Notes: generated from the sequence alone by a model not told the origin. 64,000 bases of DNA from Nephrocerus scutellatus (GCA_947095585.1 OX352761.1:56528432-56592431); one strand, 5' to 3'; shown: positions 43,801 through 54,837, counted from the first letter of the stretch. Numbers and translations: made by a program.

Positions 43801-44017
43801 AAAAGTTTTACCATTTACACCAATAATTTACCATATGATGTCTCTTACCAGATTTAAAAATAGGAGTGCACCACTATTCCACTCATCCAAAAATAATCCT
43901 TCTTTTAAAGATAAATTAAGCAATATTGTTAAAGGTTGGAACAATACACCAGCACAATTTATTAATAAAATTGGAGGGATTCCATCCGGGCCTTAATTAC
44001 AACTATAGTTTAATTCA

Positions 44018-44286
44018 TTTAAAGATTTTAACCCTTGAGTTAGTTAAAGACAGTGTGAAGCAGTTAAACTATACTTTGAATTTGAATGCAAATTGGTTCT
44101 TGTTGTACATACATACACGGATTGAAAATAATCAACAAACAAGTTACAAATTTAAAGATTTTAACCCTTGAGTTAGTTAAAGACAGTGTGAAGCAGTTAA
44201 ACTATACTTTGAATTTGATTGCAAATTGGTTCTTGTTGTACATACATACACGGATTGAAAATAATCAACAAACAAGTTACAAATTG
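44018..44286. repeat. 133-bp tandem duplication
   Basis: AAAGATTTTAACCCTTGAGT starts at 44021 and again at 44154. The copies are almost identical over 133 bases. The overlapping frames are the same peptide read twice. Confidence 0.85.
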
Positions 44287-44748
44287 CTGACATGTGTGAA
44301 GGAACTTCACCATTCGATTCCTTTGACTTTGGTATGATATTGCCCAATATTTTCCATTTTTTAAGTCTTATTTTTTAAATTTTTCAAATGGGAAAGATTT
44401 TTTGAGTACCAAATCGGTTTATTCTTTATAACACTTAATTTTATTGGGATAAAAGTTCACTGCACTTATTCATAATTTTCTTAAATAACTTGTAACAATA
44501 TTTTAATTCGATTTTTTCACGAACTTAACCAAGGAAGTATTTGCATTTAAGTCTTTGCCACCTTAAACCCATAAAAATTAAAAATTTTCTGAGGATATTC
44601 ACAATTTATCTCACACTAGAATTAGAACAACTCGAAAAGCAACGAGTGAAAATTGTTATGGCCAAATATGAACAAAGACGTCGGAACGTGGAAAAAATTC
44701 ATATGGATCATGGTCAGGCCACTACCACCTTCTCACGGGTTTCGATAT
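44287..44748 (+). other. No recognised gene; short charged frame at 44600-44745
   Basis: A stretch reads LELEQLEKQRVKIVMAKYEQ and is cut by the repeat at 44749. It could be a gag scrap, but I do not recognise it. A TTAAACCCATAAAAATTAAA piece at 44564-44583 resembles the DINE-like terminus. Confidence 0.25.
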
Positions 44749-45256
44749 TTTTAAATTCTCTATATAAACTTCACTTGCCCGTGGCTGGCTGGCTGGCTGG
44801 CTGGCTGGCCAAATCTTGTGATCAATTTTTAACCCACTTCCTAAAGCCCGATTTTATTGAAATTTTGCACACATGTATTTCTCCCATGACAACACTTTTT
44901 ATTAAAATTTGAGGCCTCTCGGGCCACGGGGTCGGGGGGTTCCCATACAAATATTTTACAAAATTGACCCGATTTTCTTTAAATTTTGTACACATGTGTG
45001 TTTTCGATGGAAAACACTTTTTGTAAAAATTTGGAGCGATCGGCCCCTTGGGAACCCCAATATACAATTTTTAAATATCGCTATATCGCATCAGATCACG
45101 GCAAAGTCTGAACTCTGTGCTTTGTGAGAGCCCTGTTCGCTGTCGCTGCGTCATTTGGTGGATGGTATTGCCACAAAACGAGCACGCAGTGTGTGTGTGT
45201 ATTCCCGATTAGAGAATTTACAAGAAAAATTTTAATTTTTATGGGTTGTTTTTTTT
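44749..45256 (+). mobile_element. DINE/Helentron-like family, complete copy (reference-like)
   Basis: Starts TTTAAATTCTCTATATAAAC, then (GGCT)n, AATTTTTAACCCACTTCC, one ~120-bp unit with GGGCCACGGGGTCGGGGGG core, a second unit start, and the variable middle CTGTTCGCTGTCGCTGCGTC. It ends GATTAGAGAATTTACAAG and TTTTTATGGGTTGTTTTTTT. The subterminal AAATTCTCTA and TAGAGAATTT are inverted repeats. It lies in opposite orientation to its nearest relative at 23546-24012. Confidence 0.85.
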
Positions 45257-45257
45257 A

Positions 45258-46062
45258 ACCATTATCGATCGCTATACACACGGTGTACGGAAGCTACAGC
45301 CATAACCGACAGTTCAGCATTTACTGTTAAAAGAGCTTTCATCATATCTTTCATCGCGCGTTTTGGATGCACCTTAAAAATGACTAATGATAGAGGGTCT
45401 TAATTCGAATTCCAATAAAATAAAATTCGTACTACAGCATAATAATAATAATAATAATATACAGCGCGACAAGACCATTGCGGCCCAAGGCCTAGCTTCT
45501 CGCGACCATTTGTGTTTCGCATGTATATTTTTTTTGGACACAAATGACGGGACCTACAATTTAAGGCCGGATCCGAACGGAGAATTGAGAAGCTTTCCGT
45601 GACAAGTTATTACTCTCGGAAAGTTTGTCACCCATTCGCGAAAGGTGGGACACCGTGAAAAATACTTTTGGTGTTACTGGGATTCGAACCACGAACCTCC
45701 TGCTCAGTAGCCACACGCATTACCACTGAGCCACGGCGCCCACTACATATCATCCAGAAAACAATGGCTTAATCGACCGAGTTCATAGCCAATTGAAAGA
45801 TTCGATACGGGCAAGCGGAAATTTAAAAAATTGGTCTGAAGAGCTTTCATTTGTTTCACTGGGAATGAGAACAGCAACAAAAGAAAATTTAAAATGTAGT
45901 GCAGCGGAACTAGTTGTCGGGCAGACGTTAAGAGTTCCAGGTGATATATTTGTAACAACTCCTAATAAATCAGTTTCATACGAGGATTATTCTGCTAAAG
46001 CTACATCCACATCCAACTTTTTGCAATTACCACGCGAAAAATTATAATTTTAAAACCAACAC
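45258..46062 (+). pseudogene. Ty3/gypsy integrase fragment, copy 2
   Basis: Reads TIIDRYTRCTEATAIT and RFGCTLKMTNDRGS (second Asp), then KIRTTAY, is interrupted by a SINE at 45441-45742, and resumes with HPENNGLIDRVHSQL. The catalytic Glu of copy 1 (LIERVH) is Asp here. The C-terminal part ends at FLQLPREK, where the DINE-like repeat starts. Confidence 0.8.
45441..45742 (-). mobile_element. tRNA-derived SINE
   Basis: The minus-strand head starts GGGCGCCGTGGCTCAGTGG. It has an RNA polymerase III A box (TGGCTCAGTGG, 45723-45733) and B box (GGTTCGAATCC, 45680-45690), spaced as in a tRNA. The body is not tRNA-like, and the 3' end is an (ATT)n tail (45441-45461). Comparison with the empty site at 29645-29665 (ACTACAGCATATCATCC) shows the insertion point: ACTACAGCATA at the left and ACTACATA at the right, an imperfect target duplication. 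Confidence 0.85.
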
Positions 46063-46588
46063 CATCCAGAGTTCGCGTGCCCGTGGCTGGCTGGCTGGCT
46101 GGCTGACAGAATCTTGTGATCAATTTTAAAGTCCGATTTTATTCAAATTTGGCACACATGTGTCTTTGCCAATACTTTCTATTCTATTAAAATTTGGGGC
46201 ACCTCGGGCCGCGGGGTCGGGGTTCTCCCATACAAAATTTTAAAAAAAATTACCCGATTTTCTTCGAATTTTATACGCATTTTGTAACAACTCCTAATAA
46301 ATCAGTTTCATACGAGGATTATTCTGCTAAAGCTACATCCACATCCAACTTTTTGCAATTACCACGCGAAAAATTATTATTTTAAAACCAACACCATCCA
46401 GCTGGCTGGCTGACAGAATCTTTTGATCAATTTTAAAGTCCGATTTTATTCAAATTTGGCACACATGTGTCTTTGCCAATACTTTCTATTCTATTAAAAT
46501 TTGGGGCACCTCGGGCCGCGGGGTCGGGGTTCTCCCATACAAAATTTTAAAAAAAATTACCCGATTTTCTTCGAATTGTATACGCATG
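45949..46588 (+). repeat. ~310-330-bp tandem duplication across a gypsy/repeat junction
   Basis: The block from TGTAACAACTCCTAATAAAT (integrase) through CCAACACCATCCAG into the DINE-like 5' part occurs at 45951 and again at 46283. Both copies contain the same junction, so duplication followed insertion. Second-copy CTGGCTGGCTG is shorter. Confidence 0.85.
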
Positions 46589-47040
46589 TGTATCTCCGAT
46601 GGACAAAGCTTTTTGTAAAATTTTTGAAGCGATCTGGTCCCGGGGTCGGGGGGCTCCCATACAATTTTTTTTTTTAATTATCAATTTTTAACGCACTTCC
46701 TAAAGCCCGATTTTCCTGAAATTTTGTACACATGAGTATTTCCGGTGACAATACTTTCTTTTAAAATTTGGAAGTGATCGGGCCCCGGGTTCGTGCGGCT
46801 CCCATACAAATTTAAACTAAAAATTACCCGATTTTTTTTTTTTTCAAATTTTACACATGTGTATACCCAATAAACAATACTTTTTCTAAAATTTGGTAAT
46901 GATCGGTCCCCGGGTTCTGCCGCAAGGCCCTTATACATTTTTTTAAATATCATATAGTCGCATCAGATACCGTCGTACTTTAATGACTGTGTGGGGTGTG
47001 TGCTGTGCAGTCGGATGCGCTGCTTGGTTTTGGGTGGTGG

Positions 47041-47571
47041 ATTTTTATTGCAAAATCTATTCTGCCTGTTCATGGAAGCACTACGAGTTTGCGTCGCCAT
47101 ATTTTTAACTTACACGGTTATTAATAATGTCATTCTTTCATTCATTCATTCATGTCATTTATTTCGAATAATGAACGAAAACAGAAAATTTCGGTTTCGC
47201 ATCATTTCTCAAGTATCAATATACATTACTCCGACTTACACAATCATTATTAATGCCATTTCACAAAGTTACCATGAATGTGCGTAATAGTATAAAAGTC
47301 GAATCGATTATGAACATTCCATTTCATCATTAAGTGATATGTATGTATTTTGTTTACTAATGTCTCTTTCCAATTACACAAACCGTATCCGAAACCATAC
47401 CCATAGGTTAGCTTTCAAAGTGACAGAGTTTTCGAGGTGAACGAGGTGAGTGCCCGATGTATCCGATTGCCGACGGGTAGCAAAGTAACATTATCGGTTA
47501 CAAAACAAAGGTATATAAAATCAAACCGTACTCCGGGCACAGTTCGCAAATGCAACATTAAATTAAAACCA
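47041..47571. mobile_element. 531-bp insertion of unknown type
   Basis: Defined by comparison with the uninterrupted copy at ~31610. It contains TATATAAAATCAAA near 47511 followed by a CGGGCACAGTTCGC stretch, arranged like a promoter and initiator, and AAGTGACAGAG. No TG...CA ends or target duplication are clear. A solo LTR is possible but unproven. Confidence 0.45.
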
Positions 47572-47968
47572 CGAGAGAGAAATCTTAGCTCACCCACAAA
47601 TAAACCCAAATGAAACGAGACATAAATGTTTTATGCTTAATTTAACTTACTTATTTACTGAATTGTATTTTTATTGATGTCGTTTTTTGTTGTCGATATC
47701 AACTTACAGATAGGACAACAAGTTTTCACAATTTTCTGTCATTTGGCGTTTTCATAAATTAGTTCAGAGCAGTCAAAGAGTCCTCAAGAAAAATGTTCGT
47801 GTTTCTTATTTGCTCAGAGTATGAACGTGCTCTAAGTGCACAGAATAAAATGATCTGAGCATTTTCAAATTTGACATCTGATGTTAAATGTCTCTTTCGA
47901 TGATTTTTTCCTACAATAAAAAAAAAATTACCCAGGATCGAGGGGCTCTCATATCAATTTCTGCAATT

Positions 47969-48546
47969 AGGCTAATGACACACGAGCTCCTTTTGGCGCG
48001 CTCCCATGACCTTTTTTACGCAGCGACTTCCCTTCATGGCGCGCGAACCGTAGAGCGTCATGAGGGGTACTATTATATATCAGAATGAACACACGAGCGT
48101 CCAAATGGGAGCGCGTCATTTAAAATTTAATTTTTCAAAGGCATCGTAGTGCGTCATTAGGGGTACTATTATATATCAGAATGAACACATGAGCGTCCGA
48201 GTGCGTGAAGTGCGTCATTTAAAATTTAATTTTTGTAAGGCAATGTGAGTCTAAATGCATTTTTAAATTTTCCGGTTGCAATACATAAATTAAATTAATG
48301 AATTTAGGAAAGGAAATCATGGATCGTATTGATTCTTTCTTTCTTTTTGCAACAAATATAAAAATAAAACATTATTTTGAACTGTATTCATCTTGAATAA
48401 CCAAACTAAACCAACAAGCATGATCAGCAAAATATGCCGCGCGACAGCATATTCGTCAAAATGCAGCTCGTGTGACAACAACGAAATTTTCTCCGGGGGC
48501 GCGGACAATTTGCGCGACCTTTTTGGAGCTCGTGTGGCATTAGCTA
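47969..48546. mobile_element. 578-bp MITE nested in the DINE-like copy
   Basis: The left end GCTAATGACACACGAGCTCC and right end, complement GCTAATGCCACACGAGCTCC, differ at one base of 20. The empty site at ~32020 (GATTAGAGAATTTAG) suggests a TA target. Inside, a ~95-bp unit (GGGGTACTATTATATATCAG, AATGAACACA, GAGCGTCC) is tandemly repeated at ~48045 and ~48140. Confidence 0.8.
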
Positions 48547-48585
48547 TAGAGAATTTAGATGAAAAATTTTATGGGTTGTTTTTTT

Positions 48586-49118
48586 AAATTCTCTATATTA
48601 ACTTCACTTGTCTGTGGCAAGGATGCCGGTCGTCTGTCTGGAATCTTTCGATCAATTTATAACCCACTTCCCAAAGCTCGATTTTATTGAAATTGCACAC
48701 ATGTGTATTTCCGGAGACAACACTTTCTATTAAAATTTGATGCCTCACGGGGTCGGGGAGCTCCCATACAAATGTTTTACAAAATTTACTAGATTTTCTT
48801 CAAATTTTATACGCATGTGTATCTCCGATGGACAACATTTTTTGTAAAGTTTTCGGAGTGAACGGGCCCTGAGGCCCGAAGGGTGCCCATAATTTTTTTT
48901 TAAAAAATTAGCTCGATTTTCTTCAAATTTTAAACACATGTGTATAACTGATGGACAACACTTTTTGTAAATTTGTTGGAGTGATAGGGCCCTGTGACCC
49001 GTGTTGTGTCCTTGTAAATTTTTTAAAAATTAGCCTGATTTTCTTCAAATTTTAACACATACCCATCTCCTATTAGAGAATTTACATGAAAAATTTTAAT
49101 TGTTATGGTTTTTTTTTT
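48586..49118 (+). mobile_element. DINE/Helentron-like family copy, head-to-tail with the previous one
   Basis: AAATTCTCTATATTAACTTC directly follows the T-run that ends the copy before it. Three to four repeat units follow, then TATTAGAGAATTTACATG and a degenerate end. Confidence 0.8.
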
Positions 49119-49129
49119 ACATTTACTTG

Positions 49130-51990
49130 TTAGTATCACAATTGATGACAACGTCGACAACTGTCGTTTTCCCTTTGGTAGCTCTTCTTCCGATCCATTG
49201 TAGATCTGATTCACTTGGGCTTCCTTGACCATCAGGTAAATTCGTCGCGAATTCCGTTGATGGAAACAGGGCTTTTTGGGCCATGAAGAGTTACTGCCAC
49301 GATTCCAAAGAGCAGCTTACTGACTACGGACTTGGCGGCACAATTTAACACCTCTTGCCTGACTTCCGACTCTGTGTTTGTGTCGGTAATTTCTACATTA
49401 CTACCCTAGTCTTCATATAGTAATTTGTTGTGGTATTTTCTACAGCCGTTGGTGGAACATTGTTTTCGTCTACGGCAAACTTTGGTTATGTGTCTTTTGG
49501 CAAGATGCGAAAAATAAAGCTTGGCCGCTCTACTTCTACCCATCTATCCTGGGTAGAATACTCTGCTCATAAACCCACATTGATTTTATGGCTTTACATC
49601 TTGATTACTTCATAAATCAACTCAACCGTACATGTGAATACAGCTGTATACGGCAACTGTATATCACATGTACAGCTTCATATAATGTGTACTTGTAATC
49701 TAGATCTAGATGATTTTAACGCGCCACGGACCCTGACTTTGGACACATTTACTGAGAAACTTCTGGCGATCGTAGATTATATGCTGCTCTTTGGAGTAGT
49801 AGAACACATTGGATACATTCGTGTGCATGACAGCACATCTTTTAGACTCCAAAGATTGACTTAAATCCGATATGACACGTATATTGTTGACTAGTTCACT
49901 TTTGCCTTTGTTAAAAGTGGTATCAGTTCCGCAACTGCTGTTTCTGCAATGAGATGGGTTGGCATATGCTGTCTACGCATATGGCATCCCTGCCTGTTAT
50001 CACGGTAATATGAGATAGGGCCTTGCAAGCCTCACTCATTTCTAAGATCTCCGCCTGGAAAATGCTAGCAGAGTCGGGTAGCTTGAATGACCTTGAAAGA
50101 AAGAAAGAGAAAACACCAGAATTGAATCAATTTTTTACCTTGGATCCATCGGTGAAAAGAGTTTCATCAAAAAGTCCCAAAACGTTCCCGTCCTTTCAAC
50201 TTTCTCTAGTCGGAAACTCCACGACAAATAGGGCTAAAGTATAGTTTAGGAGTGCCGTCCCTATTTCTTACTAATGGTTTTGTTGCTAGCATATAGAGCA
50301 ATACATGCTTTCTTAGCCCTAAATTCTATGTTCAACCTCCAGTTGAGTTTCCTTTCTAGGATTACGCCGAGATATTCCGCTTCAGGGATAAGCATGAGTG
50401 TCTGACCATTAAGTTTGATCAGGAAAAAATTCGGTATTAGCAGTGAAAATTACCATTTCAGTTTTGCCTCAGATGTAATCCCCAGGCTCCAACTGGTCGC
50501 CCAGGAGCTAACCCTGCTTAGATTCATCTCCATGAATCCAACAATCACGGAAGGGTACAGTCCTGATACAAGTATCACTACGTCATCTGCATACACAGGA
50601 ACTCAAGTGTCAAAGGACCTTGTTTATAACAAACAGCCACAGTAAGGGCTATTTTACCCCTCCTTGGGGAGTGCCTCTGTCGTCTGGTTTGGTGAAACTA
50701 CTACTACCCAGATTAAAATGGATTTCCCTGCTACCTAGCATGAAGATGATCCATTGTATTAGGAGTTGCTCAACTTAAAGGTAATAATATTGTCCACTTC
50801 GCCCTTCCTTGGTATCAGAAGGAGTAAACTAAGCCCGAGTCTTTACATGGGGAAATTAGTGTTAATTAAATCCTAGGTCGGACAAGAGTTTTCCTTAGAT
50901 AGAATCTTACATATTATGGACGAGTCTTTGGTGGACTCAATGGATTGGCAGAACTCCATATAGGAACGTCGTTTCAGTTCATCACTCCACCAAAGTGGGT
51001 GCGTTTTCTTGCTACGACTGATCGAGCATGAAGCATTAATGGCCACATCACTCCGACTGGAGGACAGGTCGAACTTTATATACTTGTAATCGGAATAGGA
51101 GTTAACACTGAAAACTGACCAGTTGCTAGTAGTCAGGGTAATTTATTACCTTCTCATATCCATTAAACCTGCCCGAACTCGGAAAAATAAAGGTACTACC
51201 AGTTCTACCAGTTTTACATATCTTAATATCAAAGTTTATAAGGAAATCAAATAAGGACTTACTCCGATTGTTATCATGCGAACTTCCCCAGAGGCTGTGC
51301 CTGGCATTGATATCACACCTTATTAGGACGCTTTTTATTCTCGATTCCCTTAGGAATTTAACGACTTCTTCCGGCGGTGGGGGATCCTCGTGCGGAAAAT
51401 ACGCTGAAGATATAAGAAGGTCCCCTCCAACTGTATCGTCTGACTTAAAAACTGTTAAGTCCGACCAGCTTAAATTTGGGCAAAGGAAATATGTTTCTTA
51501 ACTAAGACAAACGATCTTGGCTTTCCCTCGTCTTTTCTTTAAAAGAGTTTATGCTCTTTGTAGGATAGACCCCTGAAGTCAGTACCTCTGACCTGGGGTT
51601 ATTGCATCAGGACGATGTCTACGTTTACCTCTCTCAGGAAAACCTGCAGATTATCCGACGCACACCTTGAGTGTTTGAGGTTAATTTGCAGTGCCTTAGA
51701 CATCGCCCTCCCAGGCGTCACTAATCTTAGTAACGCACTCACCAAGGAAATTCAAAGACGCCTGCTCCTCGTACTTGATGATCTCAAATCCTCTTAGGAA
51801 CTCGGAGCAGTCCGACTGGTGGACCATGTGCATTATTCAAGAGGTAGTCCATCACCAATTCGGACAGGTGAGCCTCGATGAGGCCCCACCTATCCGGAAC
51901 CGTTTTGCTGCTCTTAAAAACCGTTCTGTCGATTTCAGCTTTATGCGATCTACATGGTTCTGCAGTAATACCCGAATAATATGATATTCT
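49130..51990 (-). pseudogene. LOA/I-like non-LTR retrotransposon relic with RNase H
   Basis: Not visible as long frames; found by reading the minus strand in pieces. Endonuclease (51700-51080): LQINLKHSRCASDNLQVFL, FPHEDPPPPEE and CDINARHSLWGSS. Polymerase N-terminus (~51010-50860): WWSDELKRRSYMEFCQSIES. RT motif B RGTPQGGV (~50680) and VYADDVVILV (~50590) are separated from it by a deletion. Then PEAEYLGVILERKLNWRLNI. RNase H (50180-50000): ETLFTDGSKVK and DSASIFQAEILEMSEAC, with catalytic Asp and Glu. Stops occur throughout. RNase H restricts it to the I/LOA/R1 range of clades. Confidence 0.75.
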
Positions 51991-53825
51991 CACGTTCGTA
52001 TTAGTTTGAAAGGCATGGCATTGTTTGAGTTATTCGATTTCGCTGCTGCAGAAAAATGGAGGTCTGCAATGGTTCAAGGGAAATGATGCAATGTTATCAA
52101 TTTATTCACACTTAAGAGGTGGTTCGAATTACTGGAATAACGCCATTCGGTTCCTCCAAATTGATCTTTTTTTCGTTAGAAAAGACTATTTTTTTCCAGT
52201 TATTCGAACATGCTCCTTGTTGCACATCCCAGTTCATGTGATCTTTAGCGAATTGTTATCGTTGAATCTTCTGCGAAGCATTAAGTGGTGTTTTTTTAGC
52301 TTTACACCTTTACAGTAACACCAGCTGCTTCTCTGATTTTAGCTGTCGAAACTGCTGAATTGGAGGCTAGTCTGATTCTCTGATTTTTCGTTTTTCCGTT
52401 GCTGTAATGGCCGCGAATACATTGCCTTTGTCATTTATCCATATAATTTCCTTTAAACAATAGGGCCGTGCTTCTATTCTCGGTCATAGGCTGATGCACG
52501 CCTAGCTTTGTGCGCTGATTTTGCTCAGGGGAATAGGGGAGGGATTCGCCTACAACCTAGAAGCTGAAATTATAACAAAATGATGCGTGGTGGAAACAAA
52601 AAAAATAAAAATAAAAAAAAACCATCATTTTGGCTCGACCTGACTGACTGTCAGACTACGAACAGACGGACGGATTTACCGATTACCGATTAAATGACAA
52701 TGACCAAAACAAAATAAAAACGAACCCAGATCGAGCTCCGAGATGATTTGTAAGAATGCCAGACCAAATATCCATCTTTATTTCAGAGAACAAAAAAAAC
52801 AACAATCTGTAGTTTAACTAATTGGTCACAAAAGTTCCATAATCTCTTTAAAAAAAAAAAATGTATATATATGTATGTTTAATATTTAAGGCTCCCACCC
52901 TTACAATAGCTAATTTATTTTTATTGAGATACCAACATATAAAAAAATCCATTTAGTGTCTTTTTTCAATTAATATCCTAATAGCTTTTTCTTTTCTTTC
53001 TTTTTATTACTATATAACAATATGGGTAACTTAAACCTACTAAAGTTTTGTATTTCTAATTTTTAACATAATTTTGTTAAAGCTCTTTTGTATGATTTAT
53101 TTTTTTTGAATATACAAGGCTTTTATTGATTATACATCACTTTGATTGAACCTGTATGTGTAAATGTATAAATTTTAAGAAGCAAATGCAATAATAAAAC
53201 AATCACACCGAAATGTTCACTAAATAGTACAATATTAAACAGGATACAAAAACGAAAAAAAAATTTTTTTTTCTATTCCTGATTTTAGCTGACGCAAAGA
53301 AATAATTGTGATGATCTTTGGGTACAGTTTGTTTTCGGAAAGACAATCAAATTTGTAGTTTTACCTTTTGGTACGATTTAACAGTAAAGTCCGCATAGGG
53401 GAAGTAAGTGGTCTGTCAGATTAAAGAAAAAGAGTACTGCGCTACTAACAGTATATAAAAATGTCTAATTAACGGTAGGCGCTCTGTATGAGTGTACAAG
53501 AAGGTATGCGTAAAAAAATGGCGTTAGTTACCAAGATATTGACTTATAAACAATTTCAGCAAAAACCACTCTTTACTAGCTGGCGCTTCGCTAAAAACCG
53601 ATTTGCAAAATTGGTATAATTTTTTGATATAGCTTTACCAAAAAGTTCACACAAACTATGGTTTTAAAAGACAGAAAAAATGGCGTCGCTTAATATGATT
53701 ACGATCCAGGAACATTCACGAAGAAAATGTAATTTATTTTACCAGCGGGCGCTTCACCTATTTTTAAAACTTTTATTTAACTTGATTGACCCCTTTTTGT
53801 CTGTATTTTCGACTACTTGGGTACC
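51991..53825. other. No supported gene; AT-rich upstream region of CkIIalpha
   Basis: Short frames only. A minus-strand scrap near 52330-52440 (FAAITATEKRKIRES) could belong to the preceding relic. The first exon and promoter of CkIIalpha may lie here or further left, but no motif is decisive. Confidence 0.3.
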
Positions 53826-54115
53826 TTTTAACCACCTTCCATACGACCTAGAGAGCTGAAATTTTGTGAGTGTCTTAAGTCCCAAATAGCATTTTTTTAT
53901 ATTCCGCGTGGGATGCGTGTCGCGTTTCTCATGTGGCGCGTTTATTGGTTTGAAATGTCGCCATTTTCTCGTTTTAATCACCTTTCCCACGATCTAGAGG
54001 GCATTTTGTGACCAGCTCAATGTCAACGGCCAATGTTGATGTTCTGCGAGTAACGCGTTTCGCGAGTCGCATATAGCGCGTGTGATGCCCGACCTCAAAA
54101 ACAGATATTTTGCTG
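53826..54115. repeat. Diverged ~146-bp tandem repeat
   Basis: TTTTAACCACCTTCCATACG at ~53826 and TTTTAATCACCTTTCCCACG at ~53972 begin two units, each followed by GAYCTAGAG and a CpG-rich GCGTTTC/GCGCG stretch. Strongly diverged. Confidence 0.55.
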
Positions 54116-54159
54116 TTTTTTCTTTTTGCAACCGAAAAACGAACTTTTTTTACATTTAC

Positions 54160-54233
54160 TTGTTACCTTTCTGGTGTTCGAACCTCGAACGTTTTGCTCA
54201 GACGTACAACGCAAATAGAGACACGGCGCCCAC
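54160..54233 (-). mobile_element. Decayed tRNA-SINE head
   Basis: The minus strand reads GTGGGCGCCGTGTCTC and later GAGGTTCGAACACCAG, matching the start and B box of the SINE at 45441-45742, with an eroded A box. The body after the head differs. Confidence 0.6.
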
Positions 54234-54682
54234 AAACAACAATATTAAGCACGTTATATTCTGACTTTGGACAGCATAGCAAGGCGTGGACGCTTTGCAA
54301 TATTTGGGTATTATTTACAACTACGTATATTGTACTTAAAGACTTATTGGGGACGATCATGTAGCGAAAACAACGGACTGACTTGAACATCGTAAGAATG
54401 TTTTCTGCTTCATCGCTTTTTTCACAAGTAGTGTTCAAAAGAAATCAGAATCCCCTAATCCATTCGCAATTCTTGTGCCTCGACTCGAGTCCATGTGTAC
54501 CATTAAGCCTTTCTAACGGACATAGTAACCAAAACTGAGATTACTTCTTAAGCGCACAATAACTACGTAATTACAAAAAAAAAAAAAAAAATTTATTACC
54601 TTTTAATATTTTTAAATTGTAATCGCTATATAATCAAAATAACTGTTTTCGTTCTGCTTTCTTTCCTAAATAATGTTTTAAA

Positions 54683-54701
54683 TCTGATATATTCTTTTTG
54701 C
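54683..54701 (+). promoter_or_regulatory. 3' splice acceptor of a 5'-UTR intron (CkIIalpha)
   Basis: TGATATATTCTTTTTGCAG, with a pyrimidine tract and CAG, precedes an exon start at 54702. Between it and 54838 there is no ATG in any frame, so the first ATG of this exon is the CkIIalpha start. The matching donor was not identified. Confidence 0.65.
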
Positions 54702-54837
54702 AGAAATATTTACAACACCCAATATATTTGGAATAAATCGATTGATACATTGTCGACTTTTGACAATTGACAATTTTGAGTGGCCACAATTTTTCAAAAG
54801 TTCATTTGGAAGGAAAGCATCCATAAATCTTGCAACT

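Larger units (their letters stand above)
46071..48585 (+). mobile_element. DINE/Helentron-like family, long variant with two insertions
   Basis: The 5' part (GCGTGCCCGTGGCTGGCTGG) begins at 46071. Repeat units run to ~46925, followed by the long-variant interior also seen at 31463-32065. That interior is interrupted by 47041-47571 and 47969-48546. The 3' terminus TAGAGAATTTAGATGAAAAA and TATGGGTTGTTTTTTT is at 48547-48585. Confidence 0.75.

Noticed and set aside
45672..45741. A functional tRNA gene
   Set aside because: A and B boxes fit, but the acceptor stem is not closed by a matching 3' strand and the unit continues into a 300-bp body with an (ATT)n tail, so it is a SINE head.
54742..54837. 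32-codon N-terminal extension of CkIIalpha
   Set aside because: It would start at TTG, not ATG. The known family N-terminus MTLPSAAR begins at 54838, the first ATG after the splice acceptor.
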